Source: Bryum argenteum (lineage: Eukaryota; Streptophyta; Bryopsida; Bryales; Bryaceae). From it: DNA of 64,000 bases. Under the pieces are notes generated by a model. It worked only from the letters and a program-made list of their open reading frames with translations, ran no database searches and was not told where the DNA came from. The stretch covers positions 23,836,758-23,900,757 of the forward strand of contig CM073323.1 in assembly GCA_037043015.1 (NCBI GenBank), read 5' to 3'. Of the stretch, positions 1-11,173 are shown piece after piece. The first letter of the stretch is position 1; each line of letters begins with the position of its first letter. Position numbers and translations under genes: made by a program.

Positions 1-560
1 CATGATTTTTTTTAGTCAAAAAAGAAGATTTTTTAAAAAGTTATCTAACTAGAAATGGAAGTGAGTTATTTAAATCTCAAGCACACAATCTTGTAGTATA
101 CTTAGTGTAGGTCATGCAGGTCAAATTTGGAGTCGTGAGGCCTTATAGATTAGAAGATCATAATGTATTTGTACTCAAAAACAATTATGATATTTCAACA
201 TTTTCACTTTAAAATAGAAATACTATAAACAAACTAACTGCAATCAAAATTTCACCAACAACAAAGTTGTTCACTTTCATCTCAAAAATACTCTTATATA
301 TAGAAAAATATATAGAAAATATAGAAAAAACACTAAAAAGAGAAAAAAACTCGGCTCAAATAATAGCCTTACAATGGTGAAAATTGCCTCATATTTTACA
401 AACAAAGAATCAGTCCAAATCAAGATCCATGCCATGTCTTCAAAACATATTGGATGACATTAAGCTTTTTAGATCAAGAAAGAAAAGAACAAAAAATAAA
501 AATACTTTTTTTTTAAAAAAAAACACTGAAATCCAATGGTGGATATAAGACATACAACTC
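1..560. repeat. Family A repeat, partial copy
   Basis: Shares the order of landmarks seen in the complete copy at 48793-49772: a GATCATA segment, TTTTCACTTTAAAATAG in place of the usual palindrome, CAACAAAGTTGTTCAC, and CCAATGGTGGATATAAG. The left end is outside the window and the right part is truncated near 560. Confidence 0.6.
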
Positions 561-859
561 CTATTTTTGAACCTACAGTAGGGACGCTTAGGGAATAATT
601 TATATAATCTTCGACACAAATCATGCACCCTTTTGCAGGGTTTGTTTTGGGTAGGTAGGTACTACGAGCCCTCTGTACCACGCATCTCTATTTAGAAAAA
701 TGTATGGTTCACCGGTTCCACCAAATGCTCGTAATTGGATGTTTTTGGGCATTTGCGCATAGTGCGCTTTAGGTGCTTTAGATACCCTCAAGTGTTGTGA
801 CTCTTCTAAAGCTTCACCCTTTACTTCAATTTTCATGAGCATAGCAAAAAGAAAAAATA

Positions 860-1162
860 CTTTTGGGATCTTGGTGATGACTAAAAATGTGTTGACCCCT
901 AACTTTCCTTAAAACCCGAAACGGGTTTTGGAGGTTCCCGCAGGAGAAAAACTCAACCAACTTTGACCATTATAATCTCACAAATGAGGAAGAATGAACC
1001 GTTCAAATTTGGTATGTGAGAAGAATGTCAAGTGAAATTTGAGATCTTACGGTTGAATCTTTTGAATAATGCTTAGATTGAGAGGTTTTGAGCGTAATCT
1101 AAAGGAAGGTCAATTTTTATGACTTAGACCTTTTTGCAACAAGGAAATTTAGGGGTTAAAAT
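860..1162. repeat. Family C repeat (TTAGGGGTTAA-ended)
   Basis: Diverged copy of a roughly 280-bp repeat also found at about 36945-37195 and, inverted, at about 59460-59715. Landmarks are AACCCGAAACGGGTTTTGG near one end, GACCATTATAATCTCACAAA in the middle and TTTAGGGGTTAA at the other end. Non-coding. Confidence 0.6.
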
Positions 1163-1739
1163 ATAAACATCAGCAAAATTTCATAAAAGTGGGATAAGTC
1201 CATCTGAATAAAGATTGGATATAATCGACATGAACCATGATTGAATGAAAACAATTCCTAATTTCAAATCTATTACATGTCCCTATTTTATATCCATATT
1301 CATGCTCCTAGAGCCTATAAATTTCAACTTGTTTACTAGTGTGCTTCTACAATTGGAATTTGTATTTATGCCAATTATTGAACATGGTATCATGGCTAGT
1401 TTCGTTGAAGATAATTTTGAATATGTTTCACTTGATGTTACATGGTCTCAAGTAAAAGCACCAAAATGACATTTCTCAAATTCTCTACTCCATTTAAAGT
1501 GTAATGTAATGTGGTATAAGAATGACAATGTTTGAAAGAGTGGTAAAAATAATAGTGATTTACAATATTTTTGTTTGAGTGGTATGATACAATGATCATG
1601 TTTGTTTTGTATAGATGTTTTGAATTAAAAATTCAAAAGACTTGTAAATATAAACTTGACAAAAACACTAAGTAACTTCCACTTCCTTCTATATTTTATA
1701 TTTTTTTATATTTTCTTTGATCCTTACATGTGCTTAGCT

Positions 1740-2733
1740 ATTTCTAGCCCAAAAACACATTAATCTTTTGAAAAATGTGTTATAGATGAAAATGAAGGCA
1801 AGTTATTTAAATCTCAATTGTACAAAAGTGTAATAGACTCATTGTAGACCATGTGGACAAAACTTTAGATGATGAGGTTGCATGGATTGCGAGACCGAAA
1901 CAATTTAGTATGTTGAACAGATTATAAAATTCCACTATTTTCACTTCAAAGCGAAAATACTACTAACAAACCAATTGCAATAATATAAAAAATCATCAAT
2001 TAGAAAGTTGATCACATTCATCTCATAAACACCCTTGTACAAAGAAAATTTAGCTATAAAATTTATTTGCTAAAAAAAACAAACCTTGCAGTGGTGAAAA
2101 CTTCTCAATAAGATTACAAAACAGTCTAATACTAGACTTCTTGCACCGAAATCTATACATTTACTTCAGAACACCTTTTATTGGATCAAGGTTTATATTC
2201 ATGGAACTAGACTCTTTTTGGAATCCATCCCAAAAAATAAAGTTGAAACCCAATGGTGGATGAAGGAGATATAGCTCCACAATAAGTATTTGTTATCTCA
2301 CTTTTCTCACTGTAAAAACATCCTTGTAAATCCAATACCAAACTTATTTGGATGAAAAATCTTCAGACTAAGAATTTGTTGAAATCATCCTAAGAACACA
2401 CTTTTGTGAAAAAAATTCATTTAAAAAAAATCTGGATTAAAAAAAAAAAGATCGGAATAGCAAAACATGCTACATAATTTATTTTTATTTATTTCTTTTT
2501 TAAAAAAAAAAAAAAAAACACTAATGAAATCGTCACAAGAGTTCATGTCATAAATTTATAACATCTTGAAGTGAGATAAGGCTCTTACCACAAGAAAGCA
2601 GACTTTATTTGAGATACAACCCCAACAAAAATTTGTCCAAAACGGAGTTTGGATAAAGAAGATAAGGCTCTTCAAAGTATCTACCCTTCATCTAAAATGT
2701 TGTTTTCGACACTAGGGATATTTAGGGGTTAAG
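1740..2733. mobile_element. Family A element, nearly full length
   Basis: About 990 bp, collinear with 48793-49772. Its right end GGGATATTTAGGGGTTAA is intact (TTAA 2730-2733), while the left end has lost the TTAACCCC terminus. No coding potential. Confidence 0.65.
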
Positions 2734-2989
2734 ACACTTCTTAATTTTATTTTTTTACCAATGCTTATCCCCGAATTTTATAATGTTTCTATAACAACCT
2801 CCTATGACCCCATGAGATACTTCTTGACTTTAAGAAAAAATCAATATCTATGTTCTTTCAAACCACAAGATTGGTAGGTTGTCCTAAATCTATCTTTATA
2901 GGCAAATGTGAGAAAACCCAATGGAATTACATTATGGGGAGAAGAAAGTAAGTGATATCAGGTTAAAAAAAAGTCCGATCTTATTTAAA

Positions 2990-3970
2990 TTAACCCTTAA
3001 ACGCCCACGATGTCGAAAAACGACATTTTGGATGTACATCAGAAACTTTGAAGAGCCATATCTTCTCCATCCAAGGTCCGTTTTGGATGAAATCACTTGG
3101 ATTAGGTTCCAAATCAAGTCTAGTTTGTGTTGTTAAATTTTCAAGCCCATACAATAAAGTATGAATTACTGGAATGCACTTTAGTGAATACAACTCTTGT
3201 TTTTGGGTTTCCAAGCATGGGGCATGTATTACCATTGCAAGCCAATTATGTGAAATTAAAAATAGTTTTTCATGATTTTTTTTTTCATGGTCATGATCTT
3301 AAGGTGATTCTTAACAACTTTGTAGTGAGAAGTTTTTTGATCCAAGTGATTTTGCTATTGGATTTGCAATGATGTTTTGTCAACAGAAAAAGTGAGAAAA
3401 TGGATGATATTTGAGGAGCTATATCTCCCTCATCCATCGTTGGATTTCAACTTAAATTTTTGGGATGGCCTCCAATTAGAGTCTACTCTAAGTGGTAGAA
3501 ACCTTAACAAGATCGAAGATGTTTTGAAGATAAGGCATGAAATTGAATGCAAAGGGTCTAGTTTTGGACTATTTTTCCTTTGTAAGATGTTCGGTAGTTT
3601 TTACCATTGCATGGCTTTTATTTGAGCCAAGAATTTTTTTTGATGAATTTTTGTTGGGTAAAGGACTTATTAAGATGAAGGTGAACATCTTTCTAGTTGG
3701 TGATTTTTTCATTGCAATAGGTATATTGGTAGCATTTTCACCTCAAAGTGAAAATGATGAAATTTTGCAGTTTGTTTTTAATATTAATATGTTATGATCT
3801 CCCAATCTATAAGGCCTCATGACTCAAATTTTGGTCCACATGATCTTCGATAAGTCTATTACAAGTTTGTACGGTTGAGATCTTAATAGCTTCTCTTGAT
3901 TTTCATACATGACGATTTCTATGGAAATGTGCTTTTCTGCTAAAAATAGGCTCGGGCGTTTAGGGGTTAA
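2990..3970. mobile_element. Family A element, full length, inverted
   Basis: About 980 bp bounded by TTAACCCTTAAACGCCC and GGGCGTTTAGGGGTTAA, with TTAA at both edges (2990-2993, 3967-3970). It is in the opposite orientation to 48793-49772. Short open frames within it are not protein-like. Confidence 0.75.
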
Positions 3971-5125
3971 GAAAGAAATCACTTACTACAAACAATGCAT
4001 TAAAACTTCAAAACCTTACATAACATGAGATGGGAGAGGACTTATTAATACTTCACACTATTGTACTCGTCATTTGCATCTCTTCATCCTCCTGAATGTC
4101 TCTTGATCATTCGATCTCTTTTGCCTCGATCAAACATAAATTTATTACCTTTAATTGCATTCGATCAAAGTAAAAATTTAAACCTTAAAACACTAACAAT
4201 CTATTCAAAAAACTCATAACATCATATGCAAGTGCAAGTATGATTTCTTGTAAGTAAAATTATCCCAATAGCATTTGTCATTTCGAAGTATCGTATATCC
4301 TGCTATTCTAGAATAACCTTCAAGCATGTCATAAAGAAGAAGAATATAAAATCTCAAAGATATTTCAACTGATGTTACAAAATGAAATCACTTGTGTTTA
4401 CAACACAAAACAAGCTAACCAAAACAAAACAATCAATGCACACTATCATATTAACAAAAGGCTAAAGTGAGAAAGAGCTTGATAATATCAAAATCATTCT
4501 AAATATTGAGAAACATTGAGAAACATTCAACTTCGATGCAAATCATGAGATAAAGATCATTAGAAACCATATTCAATAATTAGGGTAATTTCTAAGTCCC
4601 ATACACTCACTGCAAGCCTCTAATTCCTAATCACAAATCTGCAATGAAGCAATCCTACATACATAAATATCTACATGTTTGAGCCTTATTATTATACTCA
4701 TTCAAATTGTTCTTTATGATTATGTTTATTTATTTTGTCTTGTGAATATGAAGTTGTTGAGAGTTATTGCAAAAGAACACATCCAACAAATTTTTCTTGT
4801 CTGCGGTCAGGTCAGAAATTGTGTGAGCAACTTCGAGGCTACAAATCTTGAGGCTATATATGCTCTTGTACCGATGCATGCATAAAGTGGAAGTGATATG
4901 ATCCGGTAATAAAAGATTGAATCTTACATCGATGCCTGTGATCGAGGATAATCAGTACATGTGAGATTCGTTAAGATTGGATATGTAACCTCAAGTACGT
5001 GGAAAGATGGTGTATTCAAAAAGTAGGAAATGACAATGGGAAAGAAGATGATGGATATTATGGCAAGTTAAAAGCTCACTGCATGTGAAAGAATGGAGAA
5101 TTGAGGTTGTGTGACATTCCAGAGC
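3971..5125. other. Intergenic region upstream of the F-box gene
   Basis: AT-rich sequence without repeats that I recognise. A small open frame at 4679-4885 has no protein-like features. It probably includes the promoter and 5' UTR of the F-box gene, but I see no convincing TATA box. Confidence 0.5.
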
Positions 5126-6262
5126 ATGAGTAATGAAGACAAAGGCAATGCAAGCGAGGAATCTTCATCACCATGGAACAAGCTATCAGGAGAGCTTCAA
5201 GACAGGGTACTAGCATTCCTTCCAGTACTCGCATTCTTGAAGCTCCGAACGGTCTGCAAGAAATGGGCGGCATTACCATCCTCCCAATCCTTCCGGAACT
5301 TGTGCATGATGGTCTCTCCCCACCAAGCCTACCTCCTCGTCTGCCGAAGAGCACACACATTCTGCGTCGCCTACGACGAGTCTCTCAACAAATGGTACGA
5401 CATAAACCTCCGCTTCCTAGACCAGCTGTGTCTCCCCCACTGGAAATCACCCGTCGGCGATGTCTACCACTCCATCGAAGCAGCTTCCGGAGGCCTCTTC
5501 TTCATCTGGTCACACAAAAGCGACGGCGATCCCAGCTTATACAGTGTCTGCAACCCAGTGACGCGAGCATGGCGCAAGCTCCCATCTCTCCCCTACTACA
5601 TCGTCCCTCTCGCAGTCGCGATGATAACAAACCGCAACACTCTGGCGTACAAGATCTTCGTTGCAGCAGACTCCGCACCCGAGAGTTTTCTCAGTCCCAT
5701 GGCCATGCAGGTCTACGACTCCACGACGCAAAACTGGAGACGGTTGGGCCTCATGCAGCCGTTTCTGGATATTGTTTGGAGCTCTGCGATCTGCAATGAA
5801 GTTATGTACGTGCTCAGTTTCGATCCCTGCGATCTCTGGAGCTATGATCTGAACTTGGACGTGTGGAACAAGGTGGAGATTCAAGTGCCGTATTCGCTGT
5901 CCATGACTCTGCTTGTGAACTGCGGTGGAACTTTGTATCTGGTGGGGGAGGTTCGAGGTCGGAATCCGAGATGTATCTCAATATGGCAGTTTAACATGGT
6001 GGCGAGGACTTGTTTGGAAGTCTCCCAGATTCCGCAGCCTCTGTTTGAGGATTTCACGACTGATGAGACTTATGGAATGTGGTCTGCTATCGGACATAAC
6101 TCGGGGATTGCGTTCAAGAATGGTGTTATGAGGACGTTGATGTATAATGTTATCAAGGAAAGTGTGCATTGGCTTCCGGATTGTCAAGGCAATTTTGAGT
6201 ATGATAATGGGTACTCTGTGTATGGCCACTCCACCCCTTTACGATTTGAAGCTGAAGTGTAA
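5126..6262 (+). CDS. F-box/kelch-type protein
   Basis: Single-exon gene encoding 378 residues. Residues about 16-60 form an F-box (SPWNKLSGELQDRVLAFLP, then LRTVCKKWAALPSSQSF), the segment that binds SKP1 in SCF ubiquitin ligases. The rest contains kelch-like blade segments such as SLYSVCNPVTRAWRKLP, MQVYDSTTQNWRRLG and LWSYDLNLDVWNKVE, expected to form a substrate-binding propeller. The open frame begins at a GTG at 5111; I chose the first ATG at 5126. The bases just before it (gtgacattccag) resemble a 3' splice site, so a 5'-UTR intron is possible. The gene is richer in G+C than its surroundings, intact, and ends 155 bp before a CACTA-like element. The substrate cannot be told from sequence. 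The layout resembles plant single-F-box kelch proteins of the At5g15710/UFO type, but I cannot assign an orthologue. Confidence 0.9.
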   Translation: MSNEDKGNASEESSSPWNKLSGELQDRVLAFLPVLAFLKLRTVCKKWAALPSSQSFRNLCMMVSPHQAYLLVCRRAHTFCVAYDESLNKWYDINLRFLDQLCLPHWKSPVGDVYHSIEAASGGLFFIWSHKSDGDPSLYSVCNPVTRAWRKLPSLPYYIVPLAVAMITNRNTLAYKIFVAADSAPESFLSPMAMQVYDSTTQNWRRLGLMQPFLDIVWSSAICNEVMYVLSFDPCDLWSYDLNLDVWNKVEIQVPYSLSMTLLVNCGGTLYLVGEVRGRNPRCISIWQFNMVARTCLEVSQIPQPLFEDFTTDETYGMWSAIGHNSGIAFKNGVMRTLMYNVIKESVHWLPDCQGNFEYDNGYSVYGHSTPLRFEAEV

Positions 6263-6417
6263 CCATTCCACAATCCGACTGTCTTCCGAAGCCGGCCATC
6301 GTTAGCGAAGGTAGACGACGAGCCTTCTCATCGAATGCGCGGTGACCAATCTCGTACGATGAGTTTCTCCATAATCACTTGTTTACTGTAGGTTGTAAGT
6401 ATCTGAAAGTATGTATT

Positions 6418-7172
6418 CACTATTACAAAATGGCACTTAACCCTAATGGTCTGAGCGTGCCGTGGCGACCAGTAGAATACGGTGTATTTTGGTTGTTTTT
6501 GGAGTGAATGCACACCTTTAATGGGTTTGAGTTCAAAGAAGAAGTTGACATTTAAATTAATGCGGTTCTAGTGAGCTATTACGATTCCAGTTTAGAGTTT
6601 CTTGTTGGTAGCAAATCCTAATTATACGACAGCATACATACTATCCCCAAGGGACTTTTAAGGGTTAAAGTGACGTTTATAATGATTTATCCAAAATGAC
6701 ACAAAGTGCCAGTTTAACTATGCTTCTCATAACATCAAAATAAATTATGATATTTGTCAGTTTTTCTTAAATTTTTTTGGGTTGTAATAAGCATACTACA
6801 CTTTAATAGATTAGTAAAAAAGTTAAGGAAAAGTGACAAATATAATAGTTTATTGTGATGTCATTAAAAGCACAATTAAAATATGCAGTATGTGTTATTA
6901 TGATCAAGTCATTACGGCTGTCACTTTTAGTGCCATTTTCTACTAGTAGAATGACACCCAATACATTAGTATATTTTTCTTTTTACCTTTTTTTTTTTTT
7001 TTTTTGTAATCAACATACTATAACTTACTAGATTAAGTAATGAATTTAGAGAAAAAGTGAAAAATATAACAATTTATTTTGATGTCATCAGAAGCACAAT
7101 TTTAAAAGGCACTTTGTGTCGTTACGGACAAGTCATTATGGGCGTCCTTCATACTGCCATTTTCTAGTAGTG
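6418..7172. mobile_element. CACTA-type non-autonomous element
   Basis: The left end reads CACTATTACAAAATGGCA and the right end is the complement of CACTACTAGAAAATGGCA, matching at 15 of 18 positions. CACTA termini define the En/Spm superfamily. A second, internal terminus-like copy (GTGCCATTTTCTACTAGTAG) lies at about 6931-6950 and the 3' half is partly duplicated (CACTTTGTGTC and GTCATTACGG segments recur). The 3-bp flanks (ATT and ACT) do not match exactly. It starts 155 bp after the F-box stop codon and may contribute to that gene's 3' end. Confidence 0.55.
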
Positions 7173-7709
7173 ACTGTATATTTGAACTTCGAATCTTCGT
7201 ATAAAAACAGTTGAAAACATGTCTCACTAAGATAGTCTAGAATATCGTATTTGTTTCATTATAGGTATAAAGAAAAACAAATTTGAAAACATGCAAGTGG
7301 ATGGATTGTTGAACCTTGCACATGAGCAAATGAGAAGGTAGTCACCTATAGAAACTTAAGGTGAATGATATAATTACCACAAGAGAGAAAACAACTTACA
7401 CTTAGGGACGTTGTACATGGAGAGTTAAGGTCATTCAATCGCGAGATTGTTTGTACTCAAATATTGAGCTTAAATGGTTCAATGTGCTGCTTGGAAAATA
7501 CATCAAAAATTGATGTAGGGGCCAATTCCCTCATGTGAAAAGCCCTTGGCGCAGCTTTTTAGAAGGAAAAACAAAGCCATGAAGCCAATTTGTAATTTCA
7601 ACTACATTCATTCTATGACTGTCTATATTAAAATTTCTTGATGCAATTATACATTTGTATAGAAAGCAAGCAACGTCCGGAAGGTAATGAATTGGCTACA
7701 TTTTATACT

Positions 7710-7830
7710 TGTCGCTCTCAATTTTTTTGATGTGAATTATGTCATGTGGATCAAATTTTGAGTCATGAGGCCTCACAGATTGCGAGATCATATTGTATTA
7801 GTACATAAAACAAGCTACAAAACTTTACTA
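7710..7830. repeat. Family A copy, left part, interrupted by the giant transposon
   Basis: Contains GAGTCATGAGGCCTCACAG and ATTGCGAGATCATA, then ACATAAAACAAGCTACAAAA, which in the complete copy at 48793 leads into the TTTTCACTTTGAAGTG palindrome. Here it stops at the left TIR and resumes at 21808. Confidence 0.75.
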
Positions 7831-7866
7831 TATAAACATTGAATTAGGAATTTTTGCACTTGGCCA
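7831..7866 (+). repeat. Left terminal inverted repeat of the giant transposon
   Basis: Matches the reverse complement of 21772-21807 at 35 of 36 positions. It is followed directly by AAGTGC, so that GCACTTGGCCAAGTGC (7856-7871) is a perfect 16-bp palindrome spanning the inner edge of the TIR. Confidence 0.85.
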
Positions 7867-8180
7867 AGTGCATTGTCCGGTAGCCATGTCGGTGCAAAAT
7901 TTGCACCTTTTTGAAATTTTACTCCCCTGAAATTTCATATATTTTCATTTTCAAAATAGCAACAACATATTCATTTATATTATAATTTCCATGTATTAAA
8001 AGAAAATCAAACATAATGTACTATATTTTTTTATTACTATACTATAGAAAATAAAAACAAAACGCTTCATTCCACATATAAATGAAGACACACAATCCAC
8101 GCATTACAAAGTAGATAATATTTGCACTATCCTACTACATCAAAAAAGGTTCTACCTACATTACTTTCCCAATCATACTA

Positions 8181-9070
8181 CTATTCCATCTCTTGGGTCT
8201 CGGAATCACTTGAGAAGACTCGCCTTCTACCTCCTCTCCTCGTTTCGCTCTCTAACCGTTGGTCCCTCATTAGTGCTCTAATCTCGGAAGGGGTTCCGGA
8301 TCGCATACTCAATGCTCTCGTGACCATAGCTTCCGCCACTGGAGATGAAATATCACCCGCATTCAAGTCACCCTCCAAAATTGAGGCGACTTGCTCGTAT
8401 GTGTAGTTTCCATCTTCTCCCACACGACGGTACTTCACTCCCTCAAGATCATGATATAATCCGTCATCTCCAAGTATCATATGATGATTTGCCAAAGCCC
8501 ATGCAAATGACTGCGTCGTAGACTCCGTACCAGTAGTCACTCCATGTGAAGGTAACACCACTGAGCTTGGTGCAGCAATGATATCTGAGAACGAAGTTGC
8601 TGCCTCCATAGATTCCTCGCGTACCTCTGGAACTTCAGAGATACCAGATAAAGTACTCTGGAATGTAGCCTCTATCCCGACAACTCCAGTTGTTGGTTCT
8701 TGTGCCACAATGCGCTCCTCATTCTTGTCAATATGCTCCTCGGTCTCCTCAGCCGAAATGTACACGTCCTTTGAGGCTAATGACTCATCTTCTGCGTCAG
8801 ATGAATTTCTTGGATTATAAGACTCGTCATCCGAAACATCGTCTTCTTCGCCGAGAATCCACGTGGTGCCCCGAGTCTCTCGATGATGTATCTTGGACCG
8901 CAAACTTTCGCCATCCACCTCTTCATCGTCCCCGCTTCCTTCGAACTCCTCTATCGGATCCTCCAAATAGTTATCGGAATCATTCTGGGAATCATCATCA
9001 GACTCATCTTCGGAATCACCATTTGATTCATCCTCCTGTTCTTCGTCATCTGCCTCCTCCTCGTCTCTAG
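8181..9070 (-). pseudogene. Gene 1 segment, acidic Ser/Asp/Glu-rich C-terminal part
   Basis: Open frame of about 295 codons without a credible ATG, so it is the 3' part of gene 1. It starts with a strongly acidic run (RDEEEADDEEQEDESNGD, continuing with many Asp, Glu and Ser) and finishes with a short basic RRGGRRRVFSSDSE end. The arrangement (acidic, probably disordered region then basic tail) suggests a chromatin- or histone-facing segment, but no family is recognised. The stop codon is only about 310 bp from the left TIR. Confidence 0.5.
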
Positions 9071-9129
9071 GTTGTACAAATGAGAGATAGAAGCACGTTC
9101 AACACCGGCCGTAGGAATTACGGTGGATG

Positions 9130-9802
9130 GCCTGCGGTATTTCCGATATCATCACTGCGTATCATCCGCAACTCAATCAAATACCTCTTGTAATGTGTTG
9201 TACACAAAACGTGTGCGAGTAGATGAACTATCCAAGACAATGACTTGATCGCCGACAAATCCATCCCCGCACAATGTCCCGCAATGGTCACGTCGTGATA
9301 CCCAGTGCCACTAGCCCCCACTCCTCAGGTAAATACGCCTTCACGAGCCTACACAACTCCAATGGCGATCTCTCCAATCTGTCTGCAGCTCGTGGCATCC
9401 TCTCTTCGTCCCACCTGTCAAAAAAGGCCAAAGGCAAGCTCTCCGTACTCTGCCGTAGATTTGGTATAGCACTCGAATCCTTCGAAACGCATTAGGATTC
9501 CCACATCTCCGATAGGGTCGCATACGACGCTCCACTTCTCTCCCATGCACTAGATCACGCACATTTGTCGTCACCGTCTCTGATTGAAATATCCATACGC
9601 CTCGTCTTGTAGTGCTATGTGGAGGCACCACCATCAACTCCCGCATCCTCTCGTCAAAGTCTATTCCGACAGGAAACAAAAACACCGCATTCCATCTATG
9701 AACTCCTGCCATCCACTTCTCGCGGTAGCTCAAAGACCTCTTGTAGTCCACATCTCGTCCATGATACATCTTCTCCTCCCATGCCTCCTCGCCCGCAATC
9801 AA
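9130..9802 (-). pseudogene. Gene 1 segment, conserved block before the acidic tail
   Basis: Frame-shifted stretch of gene 1. One frame gives MVVPPHSTTRRGVWIFQSET and RRMRPYRRCGNPNAFRRIR (9802-9341), then LVKAYLPEEWGLVALGITT just downstream. After a one-base shift the frame reads DHCGTLCGDGFVGDQVIV and STRTRFVYNTLQEVFD (9290-9190). The two parts look like one continuous domain interrupted by a single-base indel near 9290. No catalytic motif of a known enzyme family is evident to me. Confidence 0.5.
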
Positions 9803-10387
9803 ATATCCATAGACAAGGTTGTCCTATCTCCACGACCTCATTCCCGAAAAAAAACCTCCCCTACATCGAATAGGAAGTTGACTCGTCTTTGCTTCCTCCT
9901 ACAAAGACGCGCACTTGTACCTGCCAATCCCATGGAGCACTTCTAATGTTTGCAACCCCTCTCCGATATCCTTCATATCCTGTACCTCCGGCAACAATGC
10001 TGGAATAGTGTTGCTTGATCGTTGGAGGTATGAGATGTTCAATTTTCTTCAATGCCTTCACAGTCTTCACGTTGGAGCAAATTTCACGCATTCTTCATGG
10101 ACTTGTCAACATCGGAACCCAAGACTTGGAATTGGCGATGCTCTCTGCCTCCAAACTTATCTACCGAAATGGCAAAGAACTCTGACATTGACTTTGGTCG
10201 CTCCTCCCCAGACTCCACCAACATCCACCGCAATGCATTTCGGACGGCTTCGCCTTTGAATCCGATCCACCACCCAGGCTAAAGTCCGCCGGGCTTTGTA
10301 CTTGAAGCGTTGTTGAAATAATATTTTTGTTTGGTCGCTTTCCATCCACATCGCTTTCGTCTTTTGCCATGCTCGAGCAAGACTCAA

Positions 10388-11173
10388 TCATCTTCTGGGA
10401 ACCCTAGATAAAGGTCTCAACCAAAGCCGTTCCATCCTTTTTCGATCTTTACGCACGTCCACGTTGCGATCCAATGAATGCTTCTTTGCATATTTCTCCC
10501 ACTTCTTCTCATCCTCCTTGCTGTACCAAATCAATCCCTCCTCGTAGTCCTTGCACACTTGGAGGACAGCCTGGTAGCACTCATCATCCTCATGCCAAGC
10601 ATGTCGTGTAATCTCTAGCATCCGCTTTGCCATCTTTCCCAACGGTTCAGACTTTCCCACGAGCGATACAGTCCAATGTAACGCACTTGCTGACATTGCA
10701 ACCGCCCTCGCCCTTTGAGCATCATCCGATCGAATCTCATGATTCGGTCTATCACATGCCTCCCAAATGGCCCGCAGTTTCACCATATCCTCGTACAAAG
10801 TCGTGTAGAAGTGTCGCTCAAATTCCCTCGCGTTTATTCTCACCGATGCCTCAATATACAACTGTGGATTGTTGAATACGATGAACCGTGCCTTCCGCTG
10901 CGCATATGTTTTGTTGAAAGTCCTTGTGGACAAACGTCCCTCCCGCTGTTCCGTTTGTGCTTGTTTACAAGCTGCTACAATGTGTTGGCCATCCACCGGC
11001 TCCCAGATAATGTGGTTCCGCAACCACTCCATCCTACGCATGTTGGGTGCAATTGGATCTGCCATCACATATCTCGAATAAGCGACCTCAAATTCTGCCG
11101 CACACAACATGGTGCTGCTTCGAAATTTCACCTCTCTTTCTTTGCCTTTGACCATCCAAACCAATCGGCTCAT
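10388..11173 (-). pseudogene. Gene 1 segment with ParB/sulfiredoxin-like VDGQH motif
   Basis: This uninterrupted 261-codon stretch is the longest intact part of gene 1. It contains IIWEPVDGQHIVAACKQAQ, which resembles the DG(Q/H)HR..A nucleotide-binding motif of the ParB/sulfiredoxin fold, although the arginine is replaced by isoleucine. It continues with RFIVFNNPQLYIEASVRIN and a charged helical C-terminal half rich in Lys, Glu and Arg. The reading frame breaks at its end (near 10388) and continues in another frame with AWQKTKAMWMESDQTKILF. The ParB assignment rests on this single motif and should be treated as tentative. Confidence 0.5.

Noticed and set aside
5173-5799. Second protein in the F-box gene
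   Set aside because: It is an overlapping frame of the F-box coding sequence with proline/arginine-rich low complexity.
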